5,794 nt of DNA from Planctomycetaceae bacterium UBA4655 (GCA_002405515.1 DHLZ01000196.1:1-5794), one strand, 5' to 3'. Counted from the first letter of the stretch, positions 1 through 5,794 are shown. Numbers and translations: made by a program. The notes: generated by a model from the letters alone, not told the origin.

Positions 1-268
1 CACCAGAGTTGAGCCGCCCCGACCGCACTTCTGTGCGGCCTGCTTCAAGCTCCTTGGCGTCACGCATCGCTCGGAACCATTCAATTATTCGATGCTCGCA
101 TCGGAATAACAAAATTATTCCAACGTCAGCCGCTGCCCGTCATTCCCGCCAAATCCCGAAGAACCCCACGTGGGTGGTTGTCGGCAACGTAGGAATAATG
201 TACATATTGTCACTACACCAGGCCGTCCGCGATTCGAGGCGATTTACGTCTCGAGTTTCGCCTTCTGT
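1..268. other. Low-GC left-edge region without a convincing gene
   Basis: This stretch holds no convincing complete gene. The part around 61-120 is only about 40% G+C, against roughly 65-73% in most of the window. It carries a cluster of GGAATAA/TTATTCC motifs (listed separately), a 6-bp hairpin CCGCAC/GTGCGG with a TTCT loop at 23-38, and a perfect 10-bp palindrome CCCACGTGGG at 165-174. On the minus strand a reading frame is open from about 136 to the left edge, with an ATG at 67 (first residues MRDAKELEAG), so the 5' end of a gene running off the left side is possible. No ribosome binding site supports that ATG and I recognise no family. The region lies just downstream of the Yip1-family gene; no T-tract terminator for that gene is visible. 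Confidence 0.5.
83..199. repeat. Cluster of GGAATAA/TTATTCC inverted and direct repeats
   Basis: AATTATTC occurs directly repeated at 83-90 and 113-120. The inverse GGAATAA lies between them at 103-109, and GGAATAAT recurs at 192-199. The middle copy can pair leftwards: TTATT (85-89) plus CGATGC (90-95) against GCATCG (98-103) plus AATAA (105-109), with G104 bulged. It can instead pair rightwards: GGAATAA (103-109) with TTATTCC (115-121) around a 5-base loop. The two foldings exclude each other. The cluster could be an operator, a remnant of a mobile element, or a chance feature of an AT-rich segment; the sequence alone does not decide. Confidence 0.45.
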
Positions 269-760
269 TCACTCCGACGGCGACACGACGAATCCATAGA
301 TGGTGAGGAAGATGGTGTAGATCATCCCCAGCGAACCAAGAACGATGATGGCGAGCAGCCCCGGCGAGAGACGATTCTCCAGAAAGACAGAGGGATTTGC
401 GAACAGCACGGCATAGCCGATTACGGCGACGACAAGCCGTGGCACGTAGGCGTAGCCGCTGATGTTCAGGATCTTCACGATGGATAGCCTCTTGCGGAAG
501 AGCCTCAAAATCCGTTGCATCAGCCAGCCGCCCACGGGAAGCATGACAAGGCTGAGGGCGACGGCGAACAGAACGATCTGGAGATTACCGCCGAGGTTCT
601 CGTGCAGCAGAGCGTGGTTGCGTGGGCGAAAAGCCCTCGCAACCCCGAAATAGAGCGGGTTCACGACGGCCAGGGCGTAGAGCCGATCGGAAGGCAACTC
701 CTGCATCGTTCGCTTGGGGTGCAGAAATATATTGAGTACGGCTGCGATCTGATTCTTCAT
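269..760 (-). CDS. Yip1-family integral membrane protein (163 aa)
   Basis: Small polytopic membrane protein resembling the bacterial Yip1 (YIP1/YckC-like) family; its biochemical role is not known. The soluble N-terminus (about residues 1-27) contains the LHPKRTMQELP segment, similar to the 'P...f..l' opening seen in many bacterial Yip1 proteins. A weakly hydrophobic stretch follows at 28-41, then clear membrane segments at about 60-80, 104-121 and 134-158. A basic loop (82-92, RILRLFRKRL) separates the first two, and SGYAYVPRLV (101-110) fits the family's conserved GYA..P motif. At 163 residues it is somewhat shorter than typical members. The ATG at 760 is supported by AGGAG five bases upstream. 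It starts 64 bases after the ceramidase-like gene ends, in the same direction, so cotranscription is possible. Sampled GC is about 55-58%, clearly below its neighbours, which suggests a different history. Family assignment is moderately sure; function is unknown. Confidence 0.8.
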   Translation of the reverse strand: MKNQIAAVLNIFLHPKRTMQELPSDRLYALAVVNPLYFGVARAFRPRNHALLHENLGGNLQIVLFAVALSLVMLPVGGWLMQRILRLFRKRLSIVKILNISGYAYVPRLVVAVIGYAVLFANPSVFLENRLSPGLLAIIVLGSLGMIYTIFLTIYGFVVSPSE

Positions 761-765
761 CGTCT

Positions 766-770
766 CTCCT
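766..770 (-). promoter_or_regulatory. Ribosome binding site of the Yip1-family gene
   Basis: AGGAG on the minus strand, five bases before the ATG at 760. It supports that start. The 64-base gap around it shows no clear promoter boxes; its only other feature is the palindrome CCCCGGGG at 814-821, right after the upstream stop codon. Confidence 0.7.
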
Positions 771-824
771 GGGCTCGAGAATAGTTCTGCTGTGCCTCGT
801 GGGATCCTCGATACCCCGGGGGCC

Positions 825-2099
825 TCACCGGGCCAGTTCCACCAGGTGCTCGATCAACGCCTCGCCATCGCCGGGCTGGAGGCCCGCGGGGATGGCCCCG
901 ACCTCATAGCCCCCCTCGGCGAACGCGCCGCGGTGCGGCCAATAGCCGTTCCAGCCGTTCGTGAGGGTCGTCAGCAGCACCGGCTTTTCCAGCCGGCGAC
1001 GCAGATCGACCGCCAGTTCGCCGAACAGTTCGACCGGTGCGGCCACGACGTAGCAATCCCCGACGTGCCAGACGGCGATGTCGATCTCGTGCCCACGGAT
1101 GACGACCGTCGTGGCACGGCACGCGAGCTTGCCGCCGTCCTTCGTCGGCGCGATCGGCCGCGTGGCCTGGGCGAGCGTGCGGACGAAGCTGCCGGCCGTC
1201 TCTCCGATGCGATCGACGTTTCGGGGGTCTTCCTGCGTGGCCATCCAGGGATGGACGTTGCCCGCCGCGCCGAGCACGAACATGCTCTTGCCGTCGGGGA
1301 TGTTCGCGTCGAGCCACTTGCACGCCGCGCCGGGGTAATCGCTGCTGACCATGCGGCTGGCCTTGCCGAACACGACCGGGTGTGCCCCCAGGCTCCAGAC
1401 GTTCACGGTCCGCGGCCCGTTGACCTGCCGAAACTGCAGGAGCGTGCAGGTCGGATCGGGAGCCGGTCGGGGCGGGTGCTCGAAGATCGTCTGCGGGTTC
1501 CAGCACATCCGAACCGTGCCGTCCACCGGCACGCGGCGATTGTATCCCAGCCCGAGGGGCGCTTCCTGGATCCAGGCCGTCACCGGATGGCTGAGGTCGT
1601 TGGCCCGACGAACGGCATCGATGATCAACGGCTGAACCGAACGCACGTAGTCGTCGGAGGGGTTGGGGCCCGAGTGCGTGTGCGTCGTGCTGACGAGGAC
1701 GTTCGCGGGATCGGTGTCGATGGCCTTGGCGATCTCGCCACGCAGCAGGCGGCACGCAGCGTTGGGCATCACGCAAAGGTCGAGGCTCACGAGCACGGCC
1801 TTGAGCGGTCCATCCTTGAGAACGCAGGCCCGCGCCAACAGCGGCAGATGGACTCCGTCGCTGCCCGACCGGTCGCGGGGCTCCGGATACCCCATCAGCG
1901 GCACCGAGGCGTCGGGCGTGATGTCGCTGGCCCCGAAGCCGCACCGCAGAACGATCGGCTGCGGCATCGGAGGCGGCGCCGGCCTCTCCTCCTGCGGCCG
2001 CGTTGCCTGAGGAGGAGGGGAATCGGCGGCCCGTGGCCCGAGTCCGACCACCACGCCGCCCACCACACACGCGACTCCGACCATCTCACGCCACGACAT
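825..2099 (-). CDS. Neutral/alkaline ceramidase-like exported protein (424 aa)
   Basis: Exported protein of the neutral/alkaline ceramidase superfamily, here an uncharacterised short zinc-hydrolase-like branch. Residues 1-25 form a signal peptide or anchor, followed by a Pro-rich linker (28-48). The domain opens with FGASDITP (55-62), the family's G..DITP motif. Putative metal ligands are in THTHSGP (139-145, His140/His142) and GAHP (238-241, His240). E357 in PVELFGEL (355-362) and Y398 in GGYE (396-399) match the later Glu and Tyr ligands of characterised ceramidases. The segment that carries the catalytic Ser in bacterial ceramidase (GDVSPN) reads GAAGNVHP (277-284) here, so the nucleophile is missing. 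With 424 residues against about 650 in true ceramidases, the C-terminal domain is also absent. The ATG at 2099 was chosen over one 39 bases upstream because GAGGAGG lies seven bases before it. Ceramide as substrate is doubtful. Confidence 0.85.
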   Translation of the reverse strand: MSWREMVGVACVVGGVVVGLGPRAADSPPPQATRPQEERPAPPPMPQPIVLRCGFGASDITPDASVPLMGYPEPRDRSGSDGVHLPLLARACVLKDGPLKAVLVSLDLCVMPNAACRLLRGEIAKAIDTDPANVLVSTTHTHSGPNPSDDYVRSVQPLIIDAVRRANDLSHPVTAWIQEAPLGLGYNRRVPVDGTVRMCWNPQTIFEHPPRPAPDPTCTLLQFRQVNGPRTVNVWSLGAHPVVFGKASRMVSSDYPGAACKWLDANIPDGKSMFVLGAAGNVHPWMATQEDPRNVDRIGETAGSFVRTLAQATRPIAPTKDGGKLACRATTVVIRGHEIDIAVWHVGDCYVVAAPVELFGELAVDLRRRLEKPVLLTTLTNGWNGYWPHRGAFAEGGYEVGAIPAGLQPGDGEALIEHLVELAR

Positions 2100-2106
2100 T
2101 GGCAAA

Positions 2107-2113
2107 CCTCCTC
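2107..2113 (-). promoter_or_regulatory. Strong ribosome binding site fixing the start at 2099
   Basis: GAGGAGG on the minus strand, seven bases before the ATG at 2099. It rules against the in-frame upstream ATG at 2138, which would lie inside the terminator stem and carry the 13-residue extension MQGLPIFFRGGLP. The site begins two bases after the T-run of the preceding terminator. Confidence 0.8.
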
Positions 2114-2115
2114 GG

Positions 2116-2149
2116 AAAAAAATTGGCAGTCCTTGCAAACGGCCTGCCA
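2116..2149 (-). terminator. Intrinsic terminator after the glgE-mak-GH28 operon
   Basis: Read on the minus strand, TGGCAG (2149-2144) pairs with CTGCCA (2129-2124). The inner CC/GG pair (2143-2142 region with 2132-2131) can extend the stem across a G/A mismatch. A single A and then seven T (2122-2116) follow. It lies 43 bases past the GH28 stop codon, where an operon terminator is expected. The stem is short, so termination may be partial. Its T-run nearly touches the ribosome binding site of the next gene (2107-2113), so readthrough or an embedded promoter must feed that gene. Confidence 0.65.
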
Positions 2150-2191
2150 GGTCTCATCGAGGAGCGCCTGGGGCCGCAGATCCGGTGCACA

Positions 2192-3535
2192 CTACCGTCG
2201 CGAGTTCCCTTCAAAGCCATCGACCGAAAGCCGGCCCACGTCCACGACATCCATCGCTTCCCCGTAGTGCGGCTGCGGCCGCCCCGACCACCGCACCCGG
2301 CAGTTCCGAAGCGACACGCCCTCCGCACAACAGCAGTAGAACCCCGCGGTCGGATGCGGCACCAGCCCTTCCATCGTGCATGGCCGGCGATCGTGCTGTC
2401 CACCAGGCCAGTCGGTCCACTTGCCGATCCTCACCCGCACGCGGTCGAACGCGATTCCCTCGGGGCGGCTGACGTCGCACCCGGAGACGTACACCCCGTT
2501 TTCCGATCGGGCGTCGATGTTCTCGAAGCGGATGTTGCGGATCCGCCCGAGCTTTCCTCCCGCGGAGCGGACGAAAGCGCTGACGTGGATCGGCTCGGCC
2601 CGCCCCCACCATGCCTCGTGAAACAGCCGCGTCTCGACCGTCATGTTCGAGAAGACGACGTTCTCGACGTCCCCCTCGTCACGAAGCTGGATCACCAGCC
2701 CCCGGCTGCTGTCGCGGATGCGGCAGCGGTCGAAGACGATGTTGCGGAAGTCGGACACCGATTCGGTGCCGATCTTGAGCGCGGCGGAGCTGCTCCTCAG
2801 GTCGCAGTTTTCCACGCGGATATTTTCGCTGGGCCCCAGGTCGGCGTAGGGCCGAGTGTTCTTGACGACGATGCAGTCGTCGCCGGCGTCGATGTCGCAG
2901 TCGCGAATGGTGACGTTGCGACAATGGTCGGGGTCGATGCCGTCGCAGTTGGGAATCCGGCGGTCGTTCCGAATCGTCATGCGCTCGACGAGCACGCCGT
3001 CGCAGCCGATGAAGTGAACGGTCCAGAAGGCCGCGTCGCGGATGACCAGGTCGTGCATGCTTACCTGCCGGCAGCGGAGCATGCCCACGATCCCCGGCCT
3101 CCACGGGCCGGGCCGGTGGATGTGCTCGCCGAATTCGGCCATGAGGTGCCGGCCCTGTCCATCGATGACGCCTGGGCCGGTGATCGCGATCTTCTCGGCA
3201 TCCTCGGCGTAGATGAGATACGTCCGCCCTTTCGCGGGCCAAGCGGCGCGATCGAGGTTGACTCGGAGGAGGGCTGCTTTCGCAAGGTGCAGCTCGACCC
3301 CCGACCGTAGCCGCAAGGGGCCGGACGTGAAGACGACGCCCTCCGGCAGCACCACGCGGCCGCCCCCGACGGCGTGGCAGCGGTCGATGGCATCCTGGAT
3401 CGAACGCGTATCATCCTCCGTCCCGCCGTGAGCCACGACCTCGGTCGTGACGCCCTGCGGGGGCGGGGGGCCACCGCAGCCGCCGAAGGCGGCGATGTGG
3501 AGGAGGAGCAGCGTCGTGAAAAGGCGGGAGGTCAT
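2192..3535 (-). CDS. GH28 (polygalacturonase-type) lipoprotein (447 aa)
   Basis: Glycoside hydrolase family 28 right-handed beta-helix protein, a family that cleaves pectic galacturonan or rhamnogalacturonan backbones, here probably lipid-anchored outside the cytoplasm. Residues 1-19 are a lipoprotein-type signal, with FGGC placing the acylated Cys at 20. The pectate-lyase-superfamily N-terminal signature follows (DDTRSIQDAID 41-51, GGGRVVLPEG 57-66). Helix rungs with the GH28 core start at about 115: NCDGID (196-201), with Asp198 matching the catalytic Asp of NTD, and DDC (219-221) with the paired Asp. The canonical GHG is replaced by SSSAALKIGTE (248-258), and the RIK position reads RGLVIQ (278-283). 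A run CCC lies at 401-403. The start at 3535 was chosen because its ATG overlaps the mak stop as ATGA; a TTG at 3571 in the same frame is less likely. No strong ribosome binding site is seen, so coupling to mak is expected. Exact substrate unknown. Confidence 0.88.
   Translation of the reverse strand: MTSRLFTTLLLLHIAAFGGCGGPPPPQGVTTEVVAHGGTEDDTRSIQDAIDRCHAVGGGRVVLPEGVVFTSGPLRLRSGVELHLAKAALLRVNLDRAAWPAKGRTYLIYAEDAEKIAITGPGVIDGQGRHLMAEFGEHIHRPGPWRPGIVGMLRCRQVSMHDLVIRDAAFWTVHFIGCDGVLVERMTIRNDRRIPNCDGIDPDHCRNVTIRDCDIDAGDDCIVVKNTRPYADLGPSENIRVENCDLRSSSAALKIGTESVSDFRNIVFDRCRIRDSSRGLVIQLRDEGDVENVVFSNMTVETRLFHEAWWGRAEPIHVSAFVRSAGGKLGRIRNIRFENIDARSENGVYVSGCDVSRPEGIAFDRVRVRIGKWTDWPGGQHDRRPCTMEGLVPHPTAGFYCCCAEGVSLRNCRVRWSGRPQPHYGEAMDVVDVGRLSVDGFEGNSRR
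3532..3535 (-). promoter_or_regulatory. ATGA stop/start overlap coupling mak to the GH28 gene
   Basis: The ATG of the GH28 gene (3535-3533) and the TGA of mak (3534-3532) share the tetranucleotide ATGA. The preceding bases contain no purine-rich ribosome binding site, so reinitiation by ribosomes finishing mak is the simplest route to translation of the GH28 gene. This fixes the GH28 start and argues for one transcript. Confidence 0.75.
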
Positions 3536-5034
3536 GCCCCGGAGTGTCGGCGTGGGTGACGATCGACGCAAGCCTCAGGCGGCACGGGGCCGCTCGCCCG
3601 GGCCGCGACCGCCGCCAGGGGCACGTCGATCCAGTCGGGCCTGTGGTCGGCTTCGTACGCAAGCTCGTAGACAGCCTTGTCGATCTTGAAGAGTTCGAGA
3701 AGACGCGTGGCCTCGCGTCGATCCTGCGACCACCAGGTCGCCCCGGGCCGCTCGCCGGCGAGCCTCCGCGAGCAGCCCTCGTACGCGGACAGAAACTGCG
3801 ATTCGAGCGATTCGAGGTCGCCGACGTCGTAGGGACGACGCCCATCCTTGGCGAGCACCCGTAGCAGATAGTCAAATGAACGGCACATCCCGGCCACGTC
3901 CTTCGCCGCCGACGTCTTCTGCCGCCGTTCCGCGAGCGTTCGGCCGGGCTCCCCCTCGAAATCGACCACGATGCACCGGTCGATGTCGCGGCCCACGAGC
4001 ACCTGCCCGAGGTGGTAGTCGCCGTGCACCCGGATACGAGGGCTCGAGGGGGGCCTCGTCGCCTCTTCCGCGAATTCCGCCGCGATCCGGCTCCACATCG
4101 ATGCGAGGTCGGTGTGGCCCGTCGCAAGGTGGGCCGGCAGCGTGGGAAGCAGCCGCCCGACACGGTCGAAGACGCGATCGGCATGGTCCGCCATGGCACG
4201 AACCGCCGCCGCCCATGCTTCGGCCGTCCAGGGCTCGGCCGCGAAGGCCGGATCGTCGGTGCGGCTGGCCAGCGCCGCATGGAGCCTCGCCGTCGTCTCG
4301 CCGAGCGATCTGACGAGCGAAAGGCACCGCGGCCAGTCGGCCGTGGCGGACGCCAGCATCGCATCCCAGGCCGAGCCTCGCGCATCGACCCACTCGTGAA
4401 GAATCGCCACCGTCGCCGACCCGCCGGAATCGGCCGCGTCGCTCACGCGAGGCACATGGTCGAGCCAGCCGACGAGCCTCGGCACGTCGGCCTGCACGGC
4501 CGCCCCGGCGAGGAACCGGCCTACCTCCAGCTCGGGATGGATGCCGGCGCGGCATCGCCGCACGATCTTCACCATCACCGCCCGGCCCGCATTCCACGAC
4601 ACCGCGAGCGACGTGTTCGAAGCATCCCCACCGACGTCGGCGATCGCGAGCGGCAGGGAGGCTGCAGGCGGCGTTTCGCGGCCGACCGCATGCCCCCGAA
4701 AGATCCCGCCTTCACTCGAAAGCGACTCCTCGGCGAGCACCACGTGCAGCAGCCACCGCACGAACGCGTCGCTGCGAGCGGCATCCTCGAACCCACCATC
4801 GGCCGCGGTCATCGGCAGGAACAACCGCGGAGACTCTCCAAACGCATCATGGCCAACCAGTTCCACGATCCCCACCCAGGTCGGTCGCTCCGTGGTGCTC
4901 CGCGGAGGGCCGCCCTCTGGAATCCGTGCGACGTCGTGGAGCACGATCCTCCCGTCGCTCCCCTTCGCCGGAAACCACCGCGCGGCGGGCAGCCACGGGA
5001 GCTTCCCGCCGATCTCCGAGCCGGATGGTTCCAT
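3532..5034 (-). CDS. mak: Maltokinase
   Basis: Cytoplasmic maltokinase, which phosphorylates maltose with ATP to give alpha-maltose-1-phosphate, the donor used by GlgE. Family signatures appear in order: RWFPAK (19-24) in the N-terminal cap; SNTSLAV (139-145) and VKIVRR (155-160) in the nucleotide-binding lobe; HPELEVGRFL (166-175); the catalytic loop HGDYHLGQVL (337-346, with Asp339 the likely base); the metal-binding DFEGEP (358-363); DVAGMCRSFDY (379-389); and the closing KAVYELAYEADHRPDW (453-468). At 500 residues it is slightly longer than stand-alone maltokinases (about 430-460) and is not fused to trehalose synthase, unlike many homologues. The ATG at 5034 has GAGGGAG seven bases upstream. 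It begins 12 bases after glgE and ends inside the GH28 start codon, so the three genes probably form one operon. All key motifs look intact, so it is probably active. Confidence 0.95.
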   Translation of the reverse strand: MEPSGSEIGGKLPWLPAARWFPAKGSDGRIVLHDVARIPEGGPPRSTTERPTWVGIVELVGHDAFGESPRLFLPMTAADGGFEDAARSDAFVRWLLHVVLAEESLSSEGGIFRGHAVGRETPPAASLPLAIADVGGDASNTSLAVSWNAGRAVMVKIVRRCRAGIHPELEVGRFLAGAAVQADVPRLVGWLDHVPRVSDAADSGGSATVAILHEWVDARGSAWDAMLASATADWPRCLSLVRSLGETTARLHAALASRTDDPAFAAEPWTAEAWAAAVRAMADHADRVFDRVGRLLPTLPAHLATGHTDLASMWSRIAAEFAEEATRPPSSPRIRVHGDYHLGQVLVGRDIDRCIVVDFEGEPGRTLAERRQKTSAAKDVAGMCRSFDYLLRVLAKDGRRPYDVGDLESLESQFLSAYEGCSRRLAGERPGATWWSQDRREATRLLELFKIDKAVYELAYEADHRPDWIDVPLAAVAARASGPVPPEACVDRHPRRHSGA

Positions 5035-5041
5035 CGCTCGA

Positions 5042-5048
5042 CTCCCTC
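5042..5048 (-). promoter_or_regulatory. mak ribosome binding site overlapping the glgE stop
   Basis: GAGGGAG on the minus strand, seven bases before the mak ATG at 5034. The glgE stop TGA (5049-5047) overlaps its first two bases, so ribosomes ending glgE finish on the mak initiation region. This is an arrangement typical of coupled genes and supports the start at 5034. Confidence 0.75.
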
Positions 5049-5794
5049 AGCCCGAAGCGGCCGACAGCCGGTAGACGGCCGCGGGCTGCTCGGGCGTGCA
5101 CTCGCAGATAGCCTCGGCGGATGTCCAGCGGTGCGTGCAGCCGCCCAAAAGCTCGTGGGCGTCGATCGTCCCGTCGGGCGGCAGCCCGAGTGCGGCTGCG
5201 TCGATCGAAATCCGCGTCGCCCTCCGCGTGCCGGGGTCGAGGTTCACGACGACGAGCAGCCGGCTGCCGCTTTCCGCGTCGAACCGGCTGAAGGCGAGCA
5301 GATGATCGTCGTCGGTCGGGTGGAGCACCGCGGGACGGGCGAGGTGGATCGCAGGCTCGGCCCGACGGATCGCGTTGAGCCGCGTGATGAACGGTGCGAG
5401 GCTCTCGGGGTCGGCGAGATTCCACCGCTTGACCTCGTACTTTTCGGAATCGAGATACTCCTCGCTCCCGGGCTGCACGGGCTTCGATTCCATGAGCTCC
5501 ATCGCGGGCCCGTAGATGCCCCAGTTGGCCGCCCCGAGGGCCGCAAGCGCCAGCCTCGCGAGGAACATCGGCCGCCCGCCGTGCTGGAGCGTCGCATGGA
5601 GGATGTCGGGCGTGTTGGGCCAGAAGTTCGCCCGGAAGAAATCCGAGATCGGCGGCGTGGACACCTCCACGAGGTAGTCGCCCGTCTCCCGCTTCTCCGT
5701 CCGCCAGGTGAAGTAGGTGTACGACTGTGTGCATCCGAGCTTCGCCAGCCGATACATCGTCTTCGGCCGGGTGAACGCCTCCGAGAGAAAGATC
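5047..5794 (-). CDS. glgE: GlgE maltosyltransferase, C-terminal part (5' end beyond window)
   Basis: Alpha-1,4-glucan:maltose-1-phosphate maltosyltransferase, a GH13_3 enzyme that transfers maltosyl units from maltose-1-phosphate to the non-reducing end of alpha-1,4-glucan. The window holds about 248 of the usual 650-700 residues. The frame is open to the right edge and begins with IFLSEAFTRP, so the ATG at 5757 is internal. The Glu in FLSEAF (codon 5781-5779) matches the general acid/base of characterised GlgE, and the Asp in FWPNTPDIL (codon 5607-5605) the third active-site Asp; the nucleophile Asp lies outside the window. Other family blocks are MYRLAKLG, QSYTYFTWR, YGPAMELME and GSEEYLDSEKYE. 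The last 100 or so residues form the C-terminal beta domain (LLAFSRF, LLVVVNLDP, HELLGG). The gene is first in line with mak 12 bases downstream, an enzyme pair of one pathway. Identification is firm. Confidence 0.95.
   Translation of the reverse strand, partial: IFLSEAFTRPKTMYRLAKLGCTQSYTYFTWRTEKRETGDYLVEVSTPPISDFFRANFWPNTPDILHATLQHGGRPMFLARLALAALGAANWGIYGPAMELMESKPVQPGSEEYLDSEKYEVKRWNLADPESLAPFITRLNAIRRAEPAIHLARPAVLHPTDDDHLLAFSRFDAESGSRLLVVVNLDPGTRRATRISIDAAALGLPPDGTIDAHELLGGCTHRWTSAEAICECTPEQPAAVYRLSAASG

Noticed and set aside
23..38. CCGCAC/GTGCGG hairpin as an intrinsic terminator
   Set aside because: The stem is only 6 bp and no T-run follows on either strand.
165..174. Palindrome CCCACGTGGG as an operator
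   Set aside because: A single 10-bp palindrome with no second copy and no adjacent promoter or gene start is not enough to call a regulatory site.
2100..2138. ATG at 2138 as start of the ceramidase-like protein
   Set aside because: It lies inside the terminator stem-loop, and GAGGAGG is ideally spaced for the ATG at 2099, which directly opens a signal peptide.
792..2267. Long plus-strand open frame (491 codons) opposite the ceramidase-like gene
   Set aside because: Its translation is rich in Arg, Pro, Asp and His with no family motif, it lies antisense to a gene with clear conserved motifs and a strong ribosome binding site, and such frames are common opposite high-GC genes.
2003..3310. Long plus-strand open frame (435 codons) opposite the GH28 gene
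   Set aside because: Low-complexity Asp/Val/Ala/Pro-rich translation without motifs. It mirrors the codon bias of the GH28 gene and has no ribosome binding site evidence.
3536..3571. TTG start at 3571 adding 12 residues to the GH28 lipoprotein
   Set aside because: The extension would put Arg/Pro-rich residues before a well-formed lipoprotein signal, and the ATG at 3535 sits in an ATGA overlap with the mak stop.
5755..5757. ATG at 5757 as the start of glgE
   Set aside because: The frame stays open to the window edge and reads IFLSEAFTRPKT before this Met, the conserved GlgE block with the catalytic Glu, so the Met is internal.

Overview
High-GC bacterial chromosome fragment in which every convincing gene lies on the minus strand. 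From right to left (the direction of transcription) they are: the C-terminal third of a GlgE maltosyltransferase cut by the right edge; a complete maltokinase (mak); a GH28 (polygalacturonase-type) lipoprotein; a short neutral-ceramidase-like exported protein; and a small Yip1-family membrane protein. A lower-GC stretch of about 270 bases without a convincing gene closes the left end. GlgE/Mak together with secreted polysaccharide hydrolases and small ceramidase-like proteins, at this GC content, suggests an environmental planctomycete or a similar heterotroph. That assignment is inference; no marker gene is present.

Region by region: glgE (5047 to beyond 5794) and mak (3532-5034) are separated by 12 bases, and the glgE stop codon sits inside the mak ribosome binding site. 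mak and the GH28 gene (2192-3535) share an ATGA stop/start overlap. These three genes therefore look like one translationally coupled operon. It is followed by a good intrinsic terminator (2116-2149, read on the minus strand), whose U-tract ends two bases before the ribosome binding site of the ceramidase-like gene (825-2099). The Yip1-family gene (269-760) follows after 64 bases with its own ribosome binding site and a visibly lower GC content. The left 268 bases hold a cluster of GGAATAA/TTATTCC motifs arranged as overlapping inverted repeats.

How the genes work together: Mak phosphorylates maltose to maltose-1-phosphate, and GlgE adds the maltosyl unit to a growing alpha-1,4-glucan. This is the core of the GlgE route to glycogen-like glucan. 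Neither TreS (which makes maltose from trehalose) nor GlgB (branching) is inside the window. The GH28 and ceramidase-like proteins both carry N-terminal export signals and act outside the cytoplasm. Their link to glucan synthesis is positional only, and both depart from the textbook catalytic motifs of their families.
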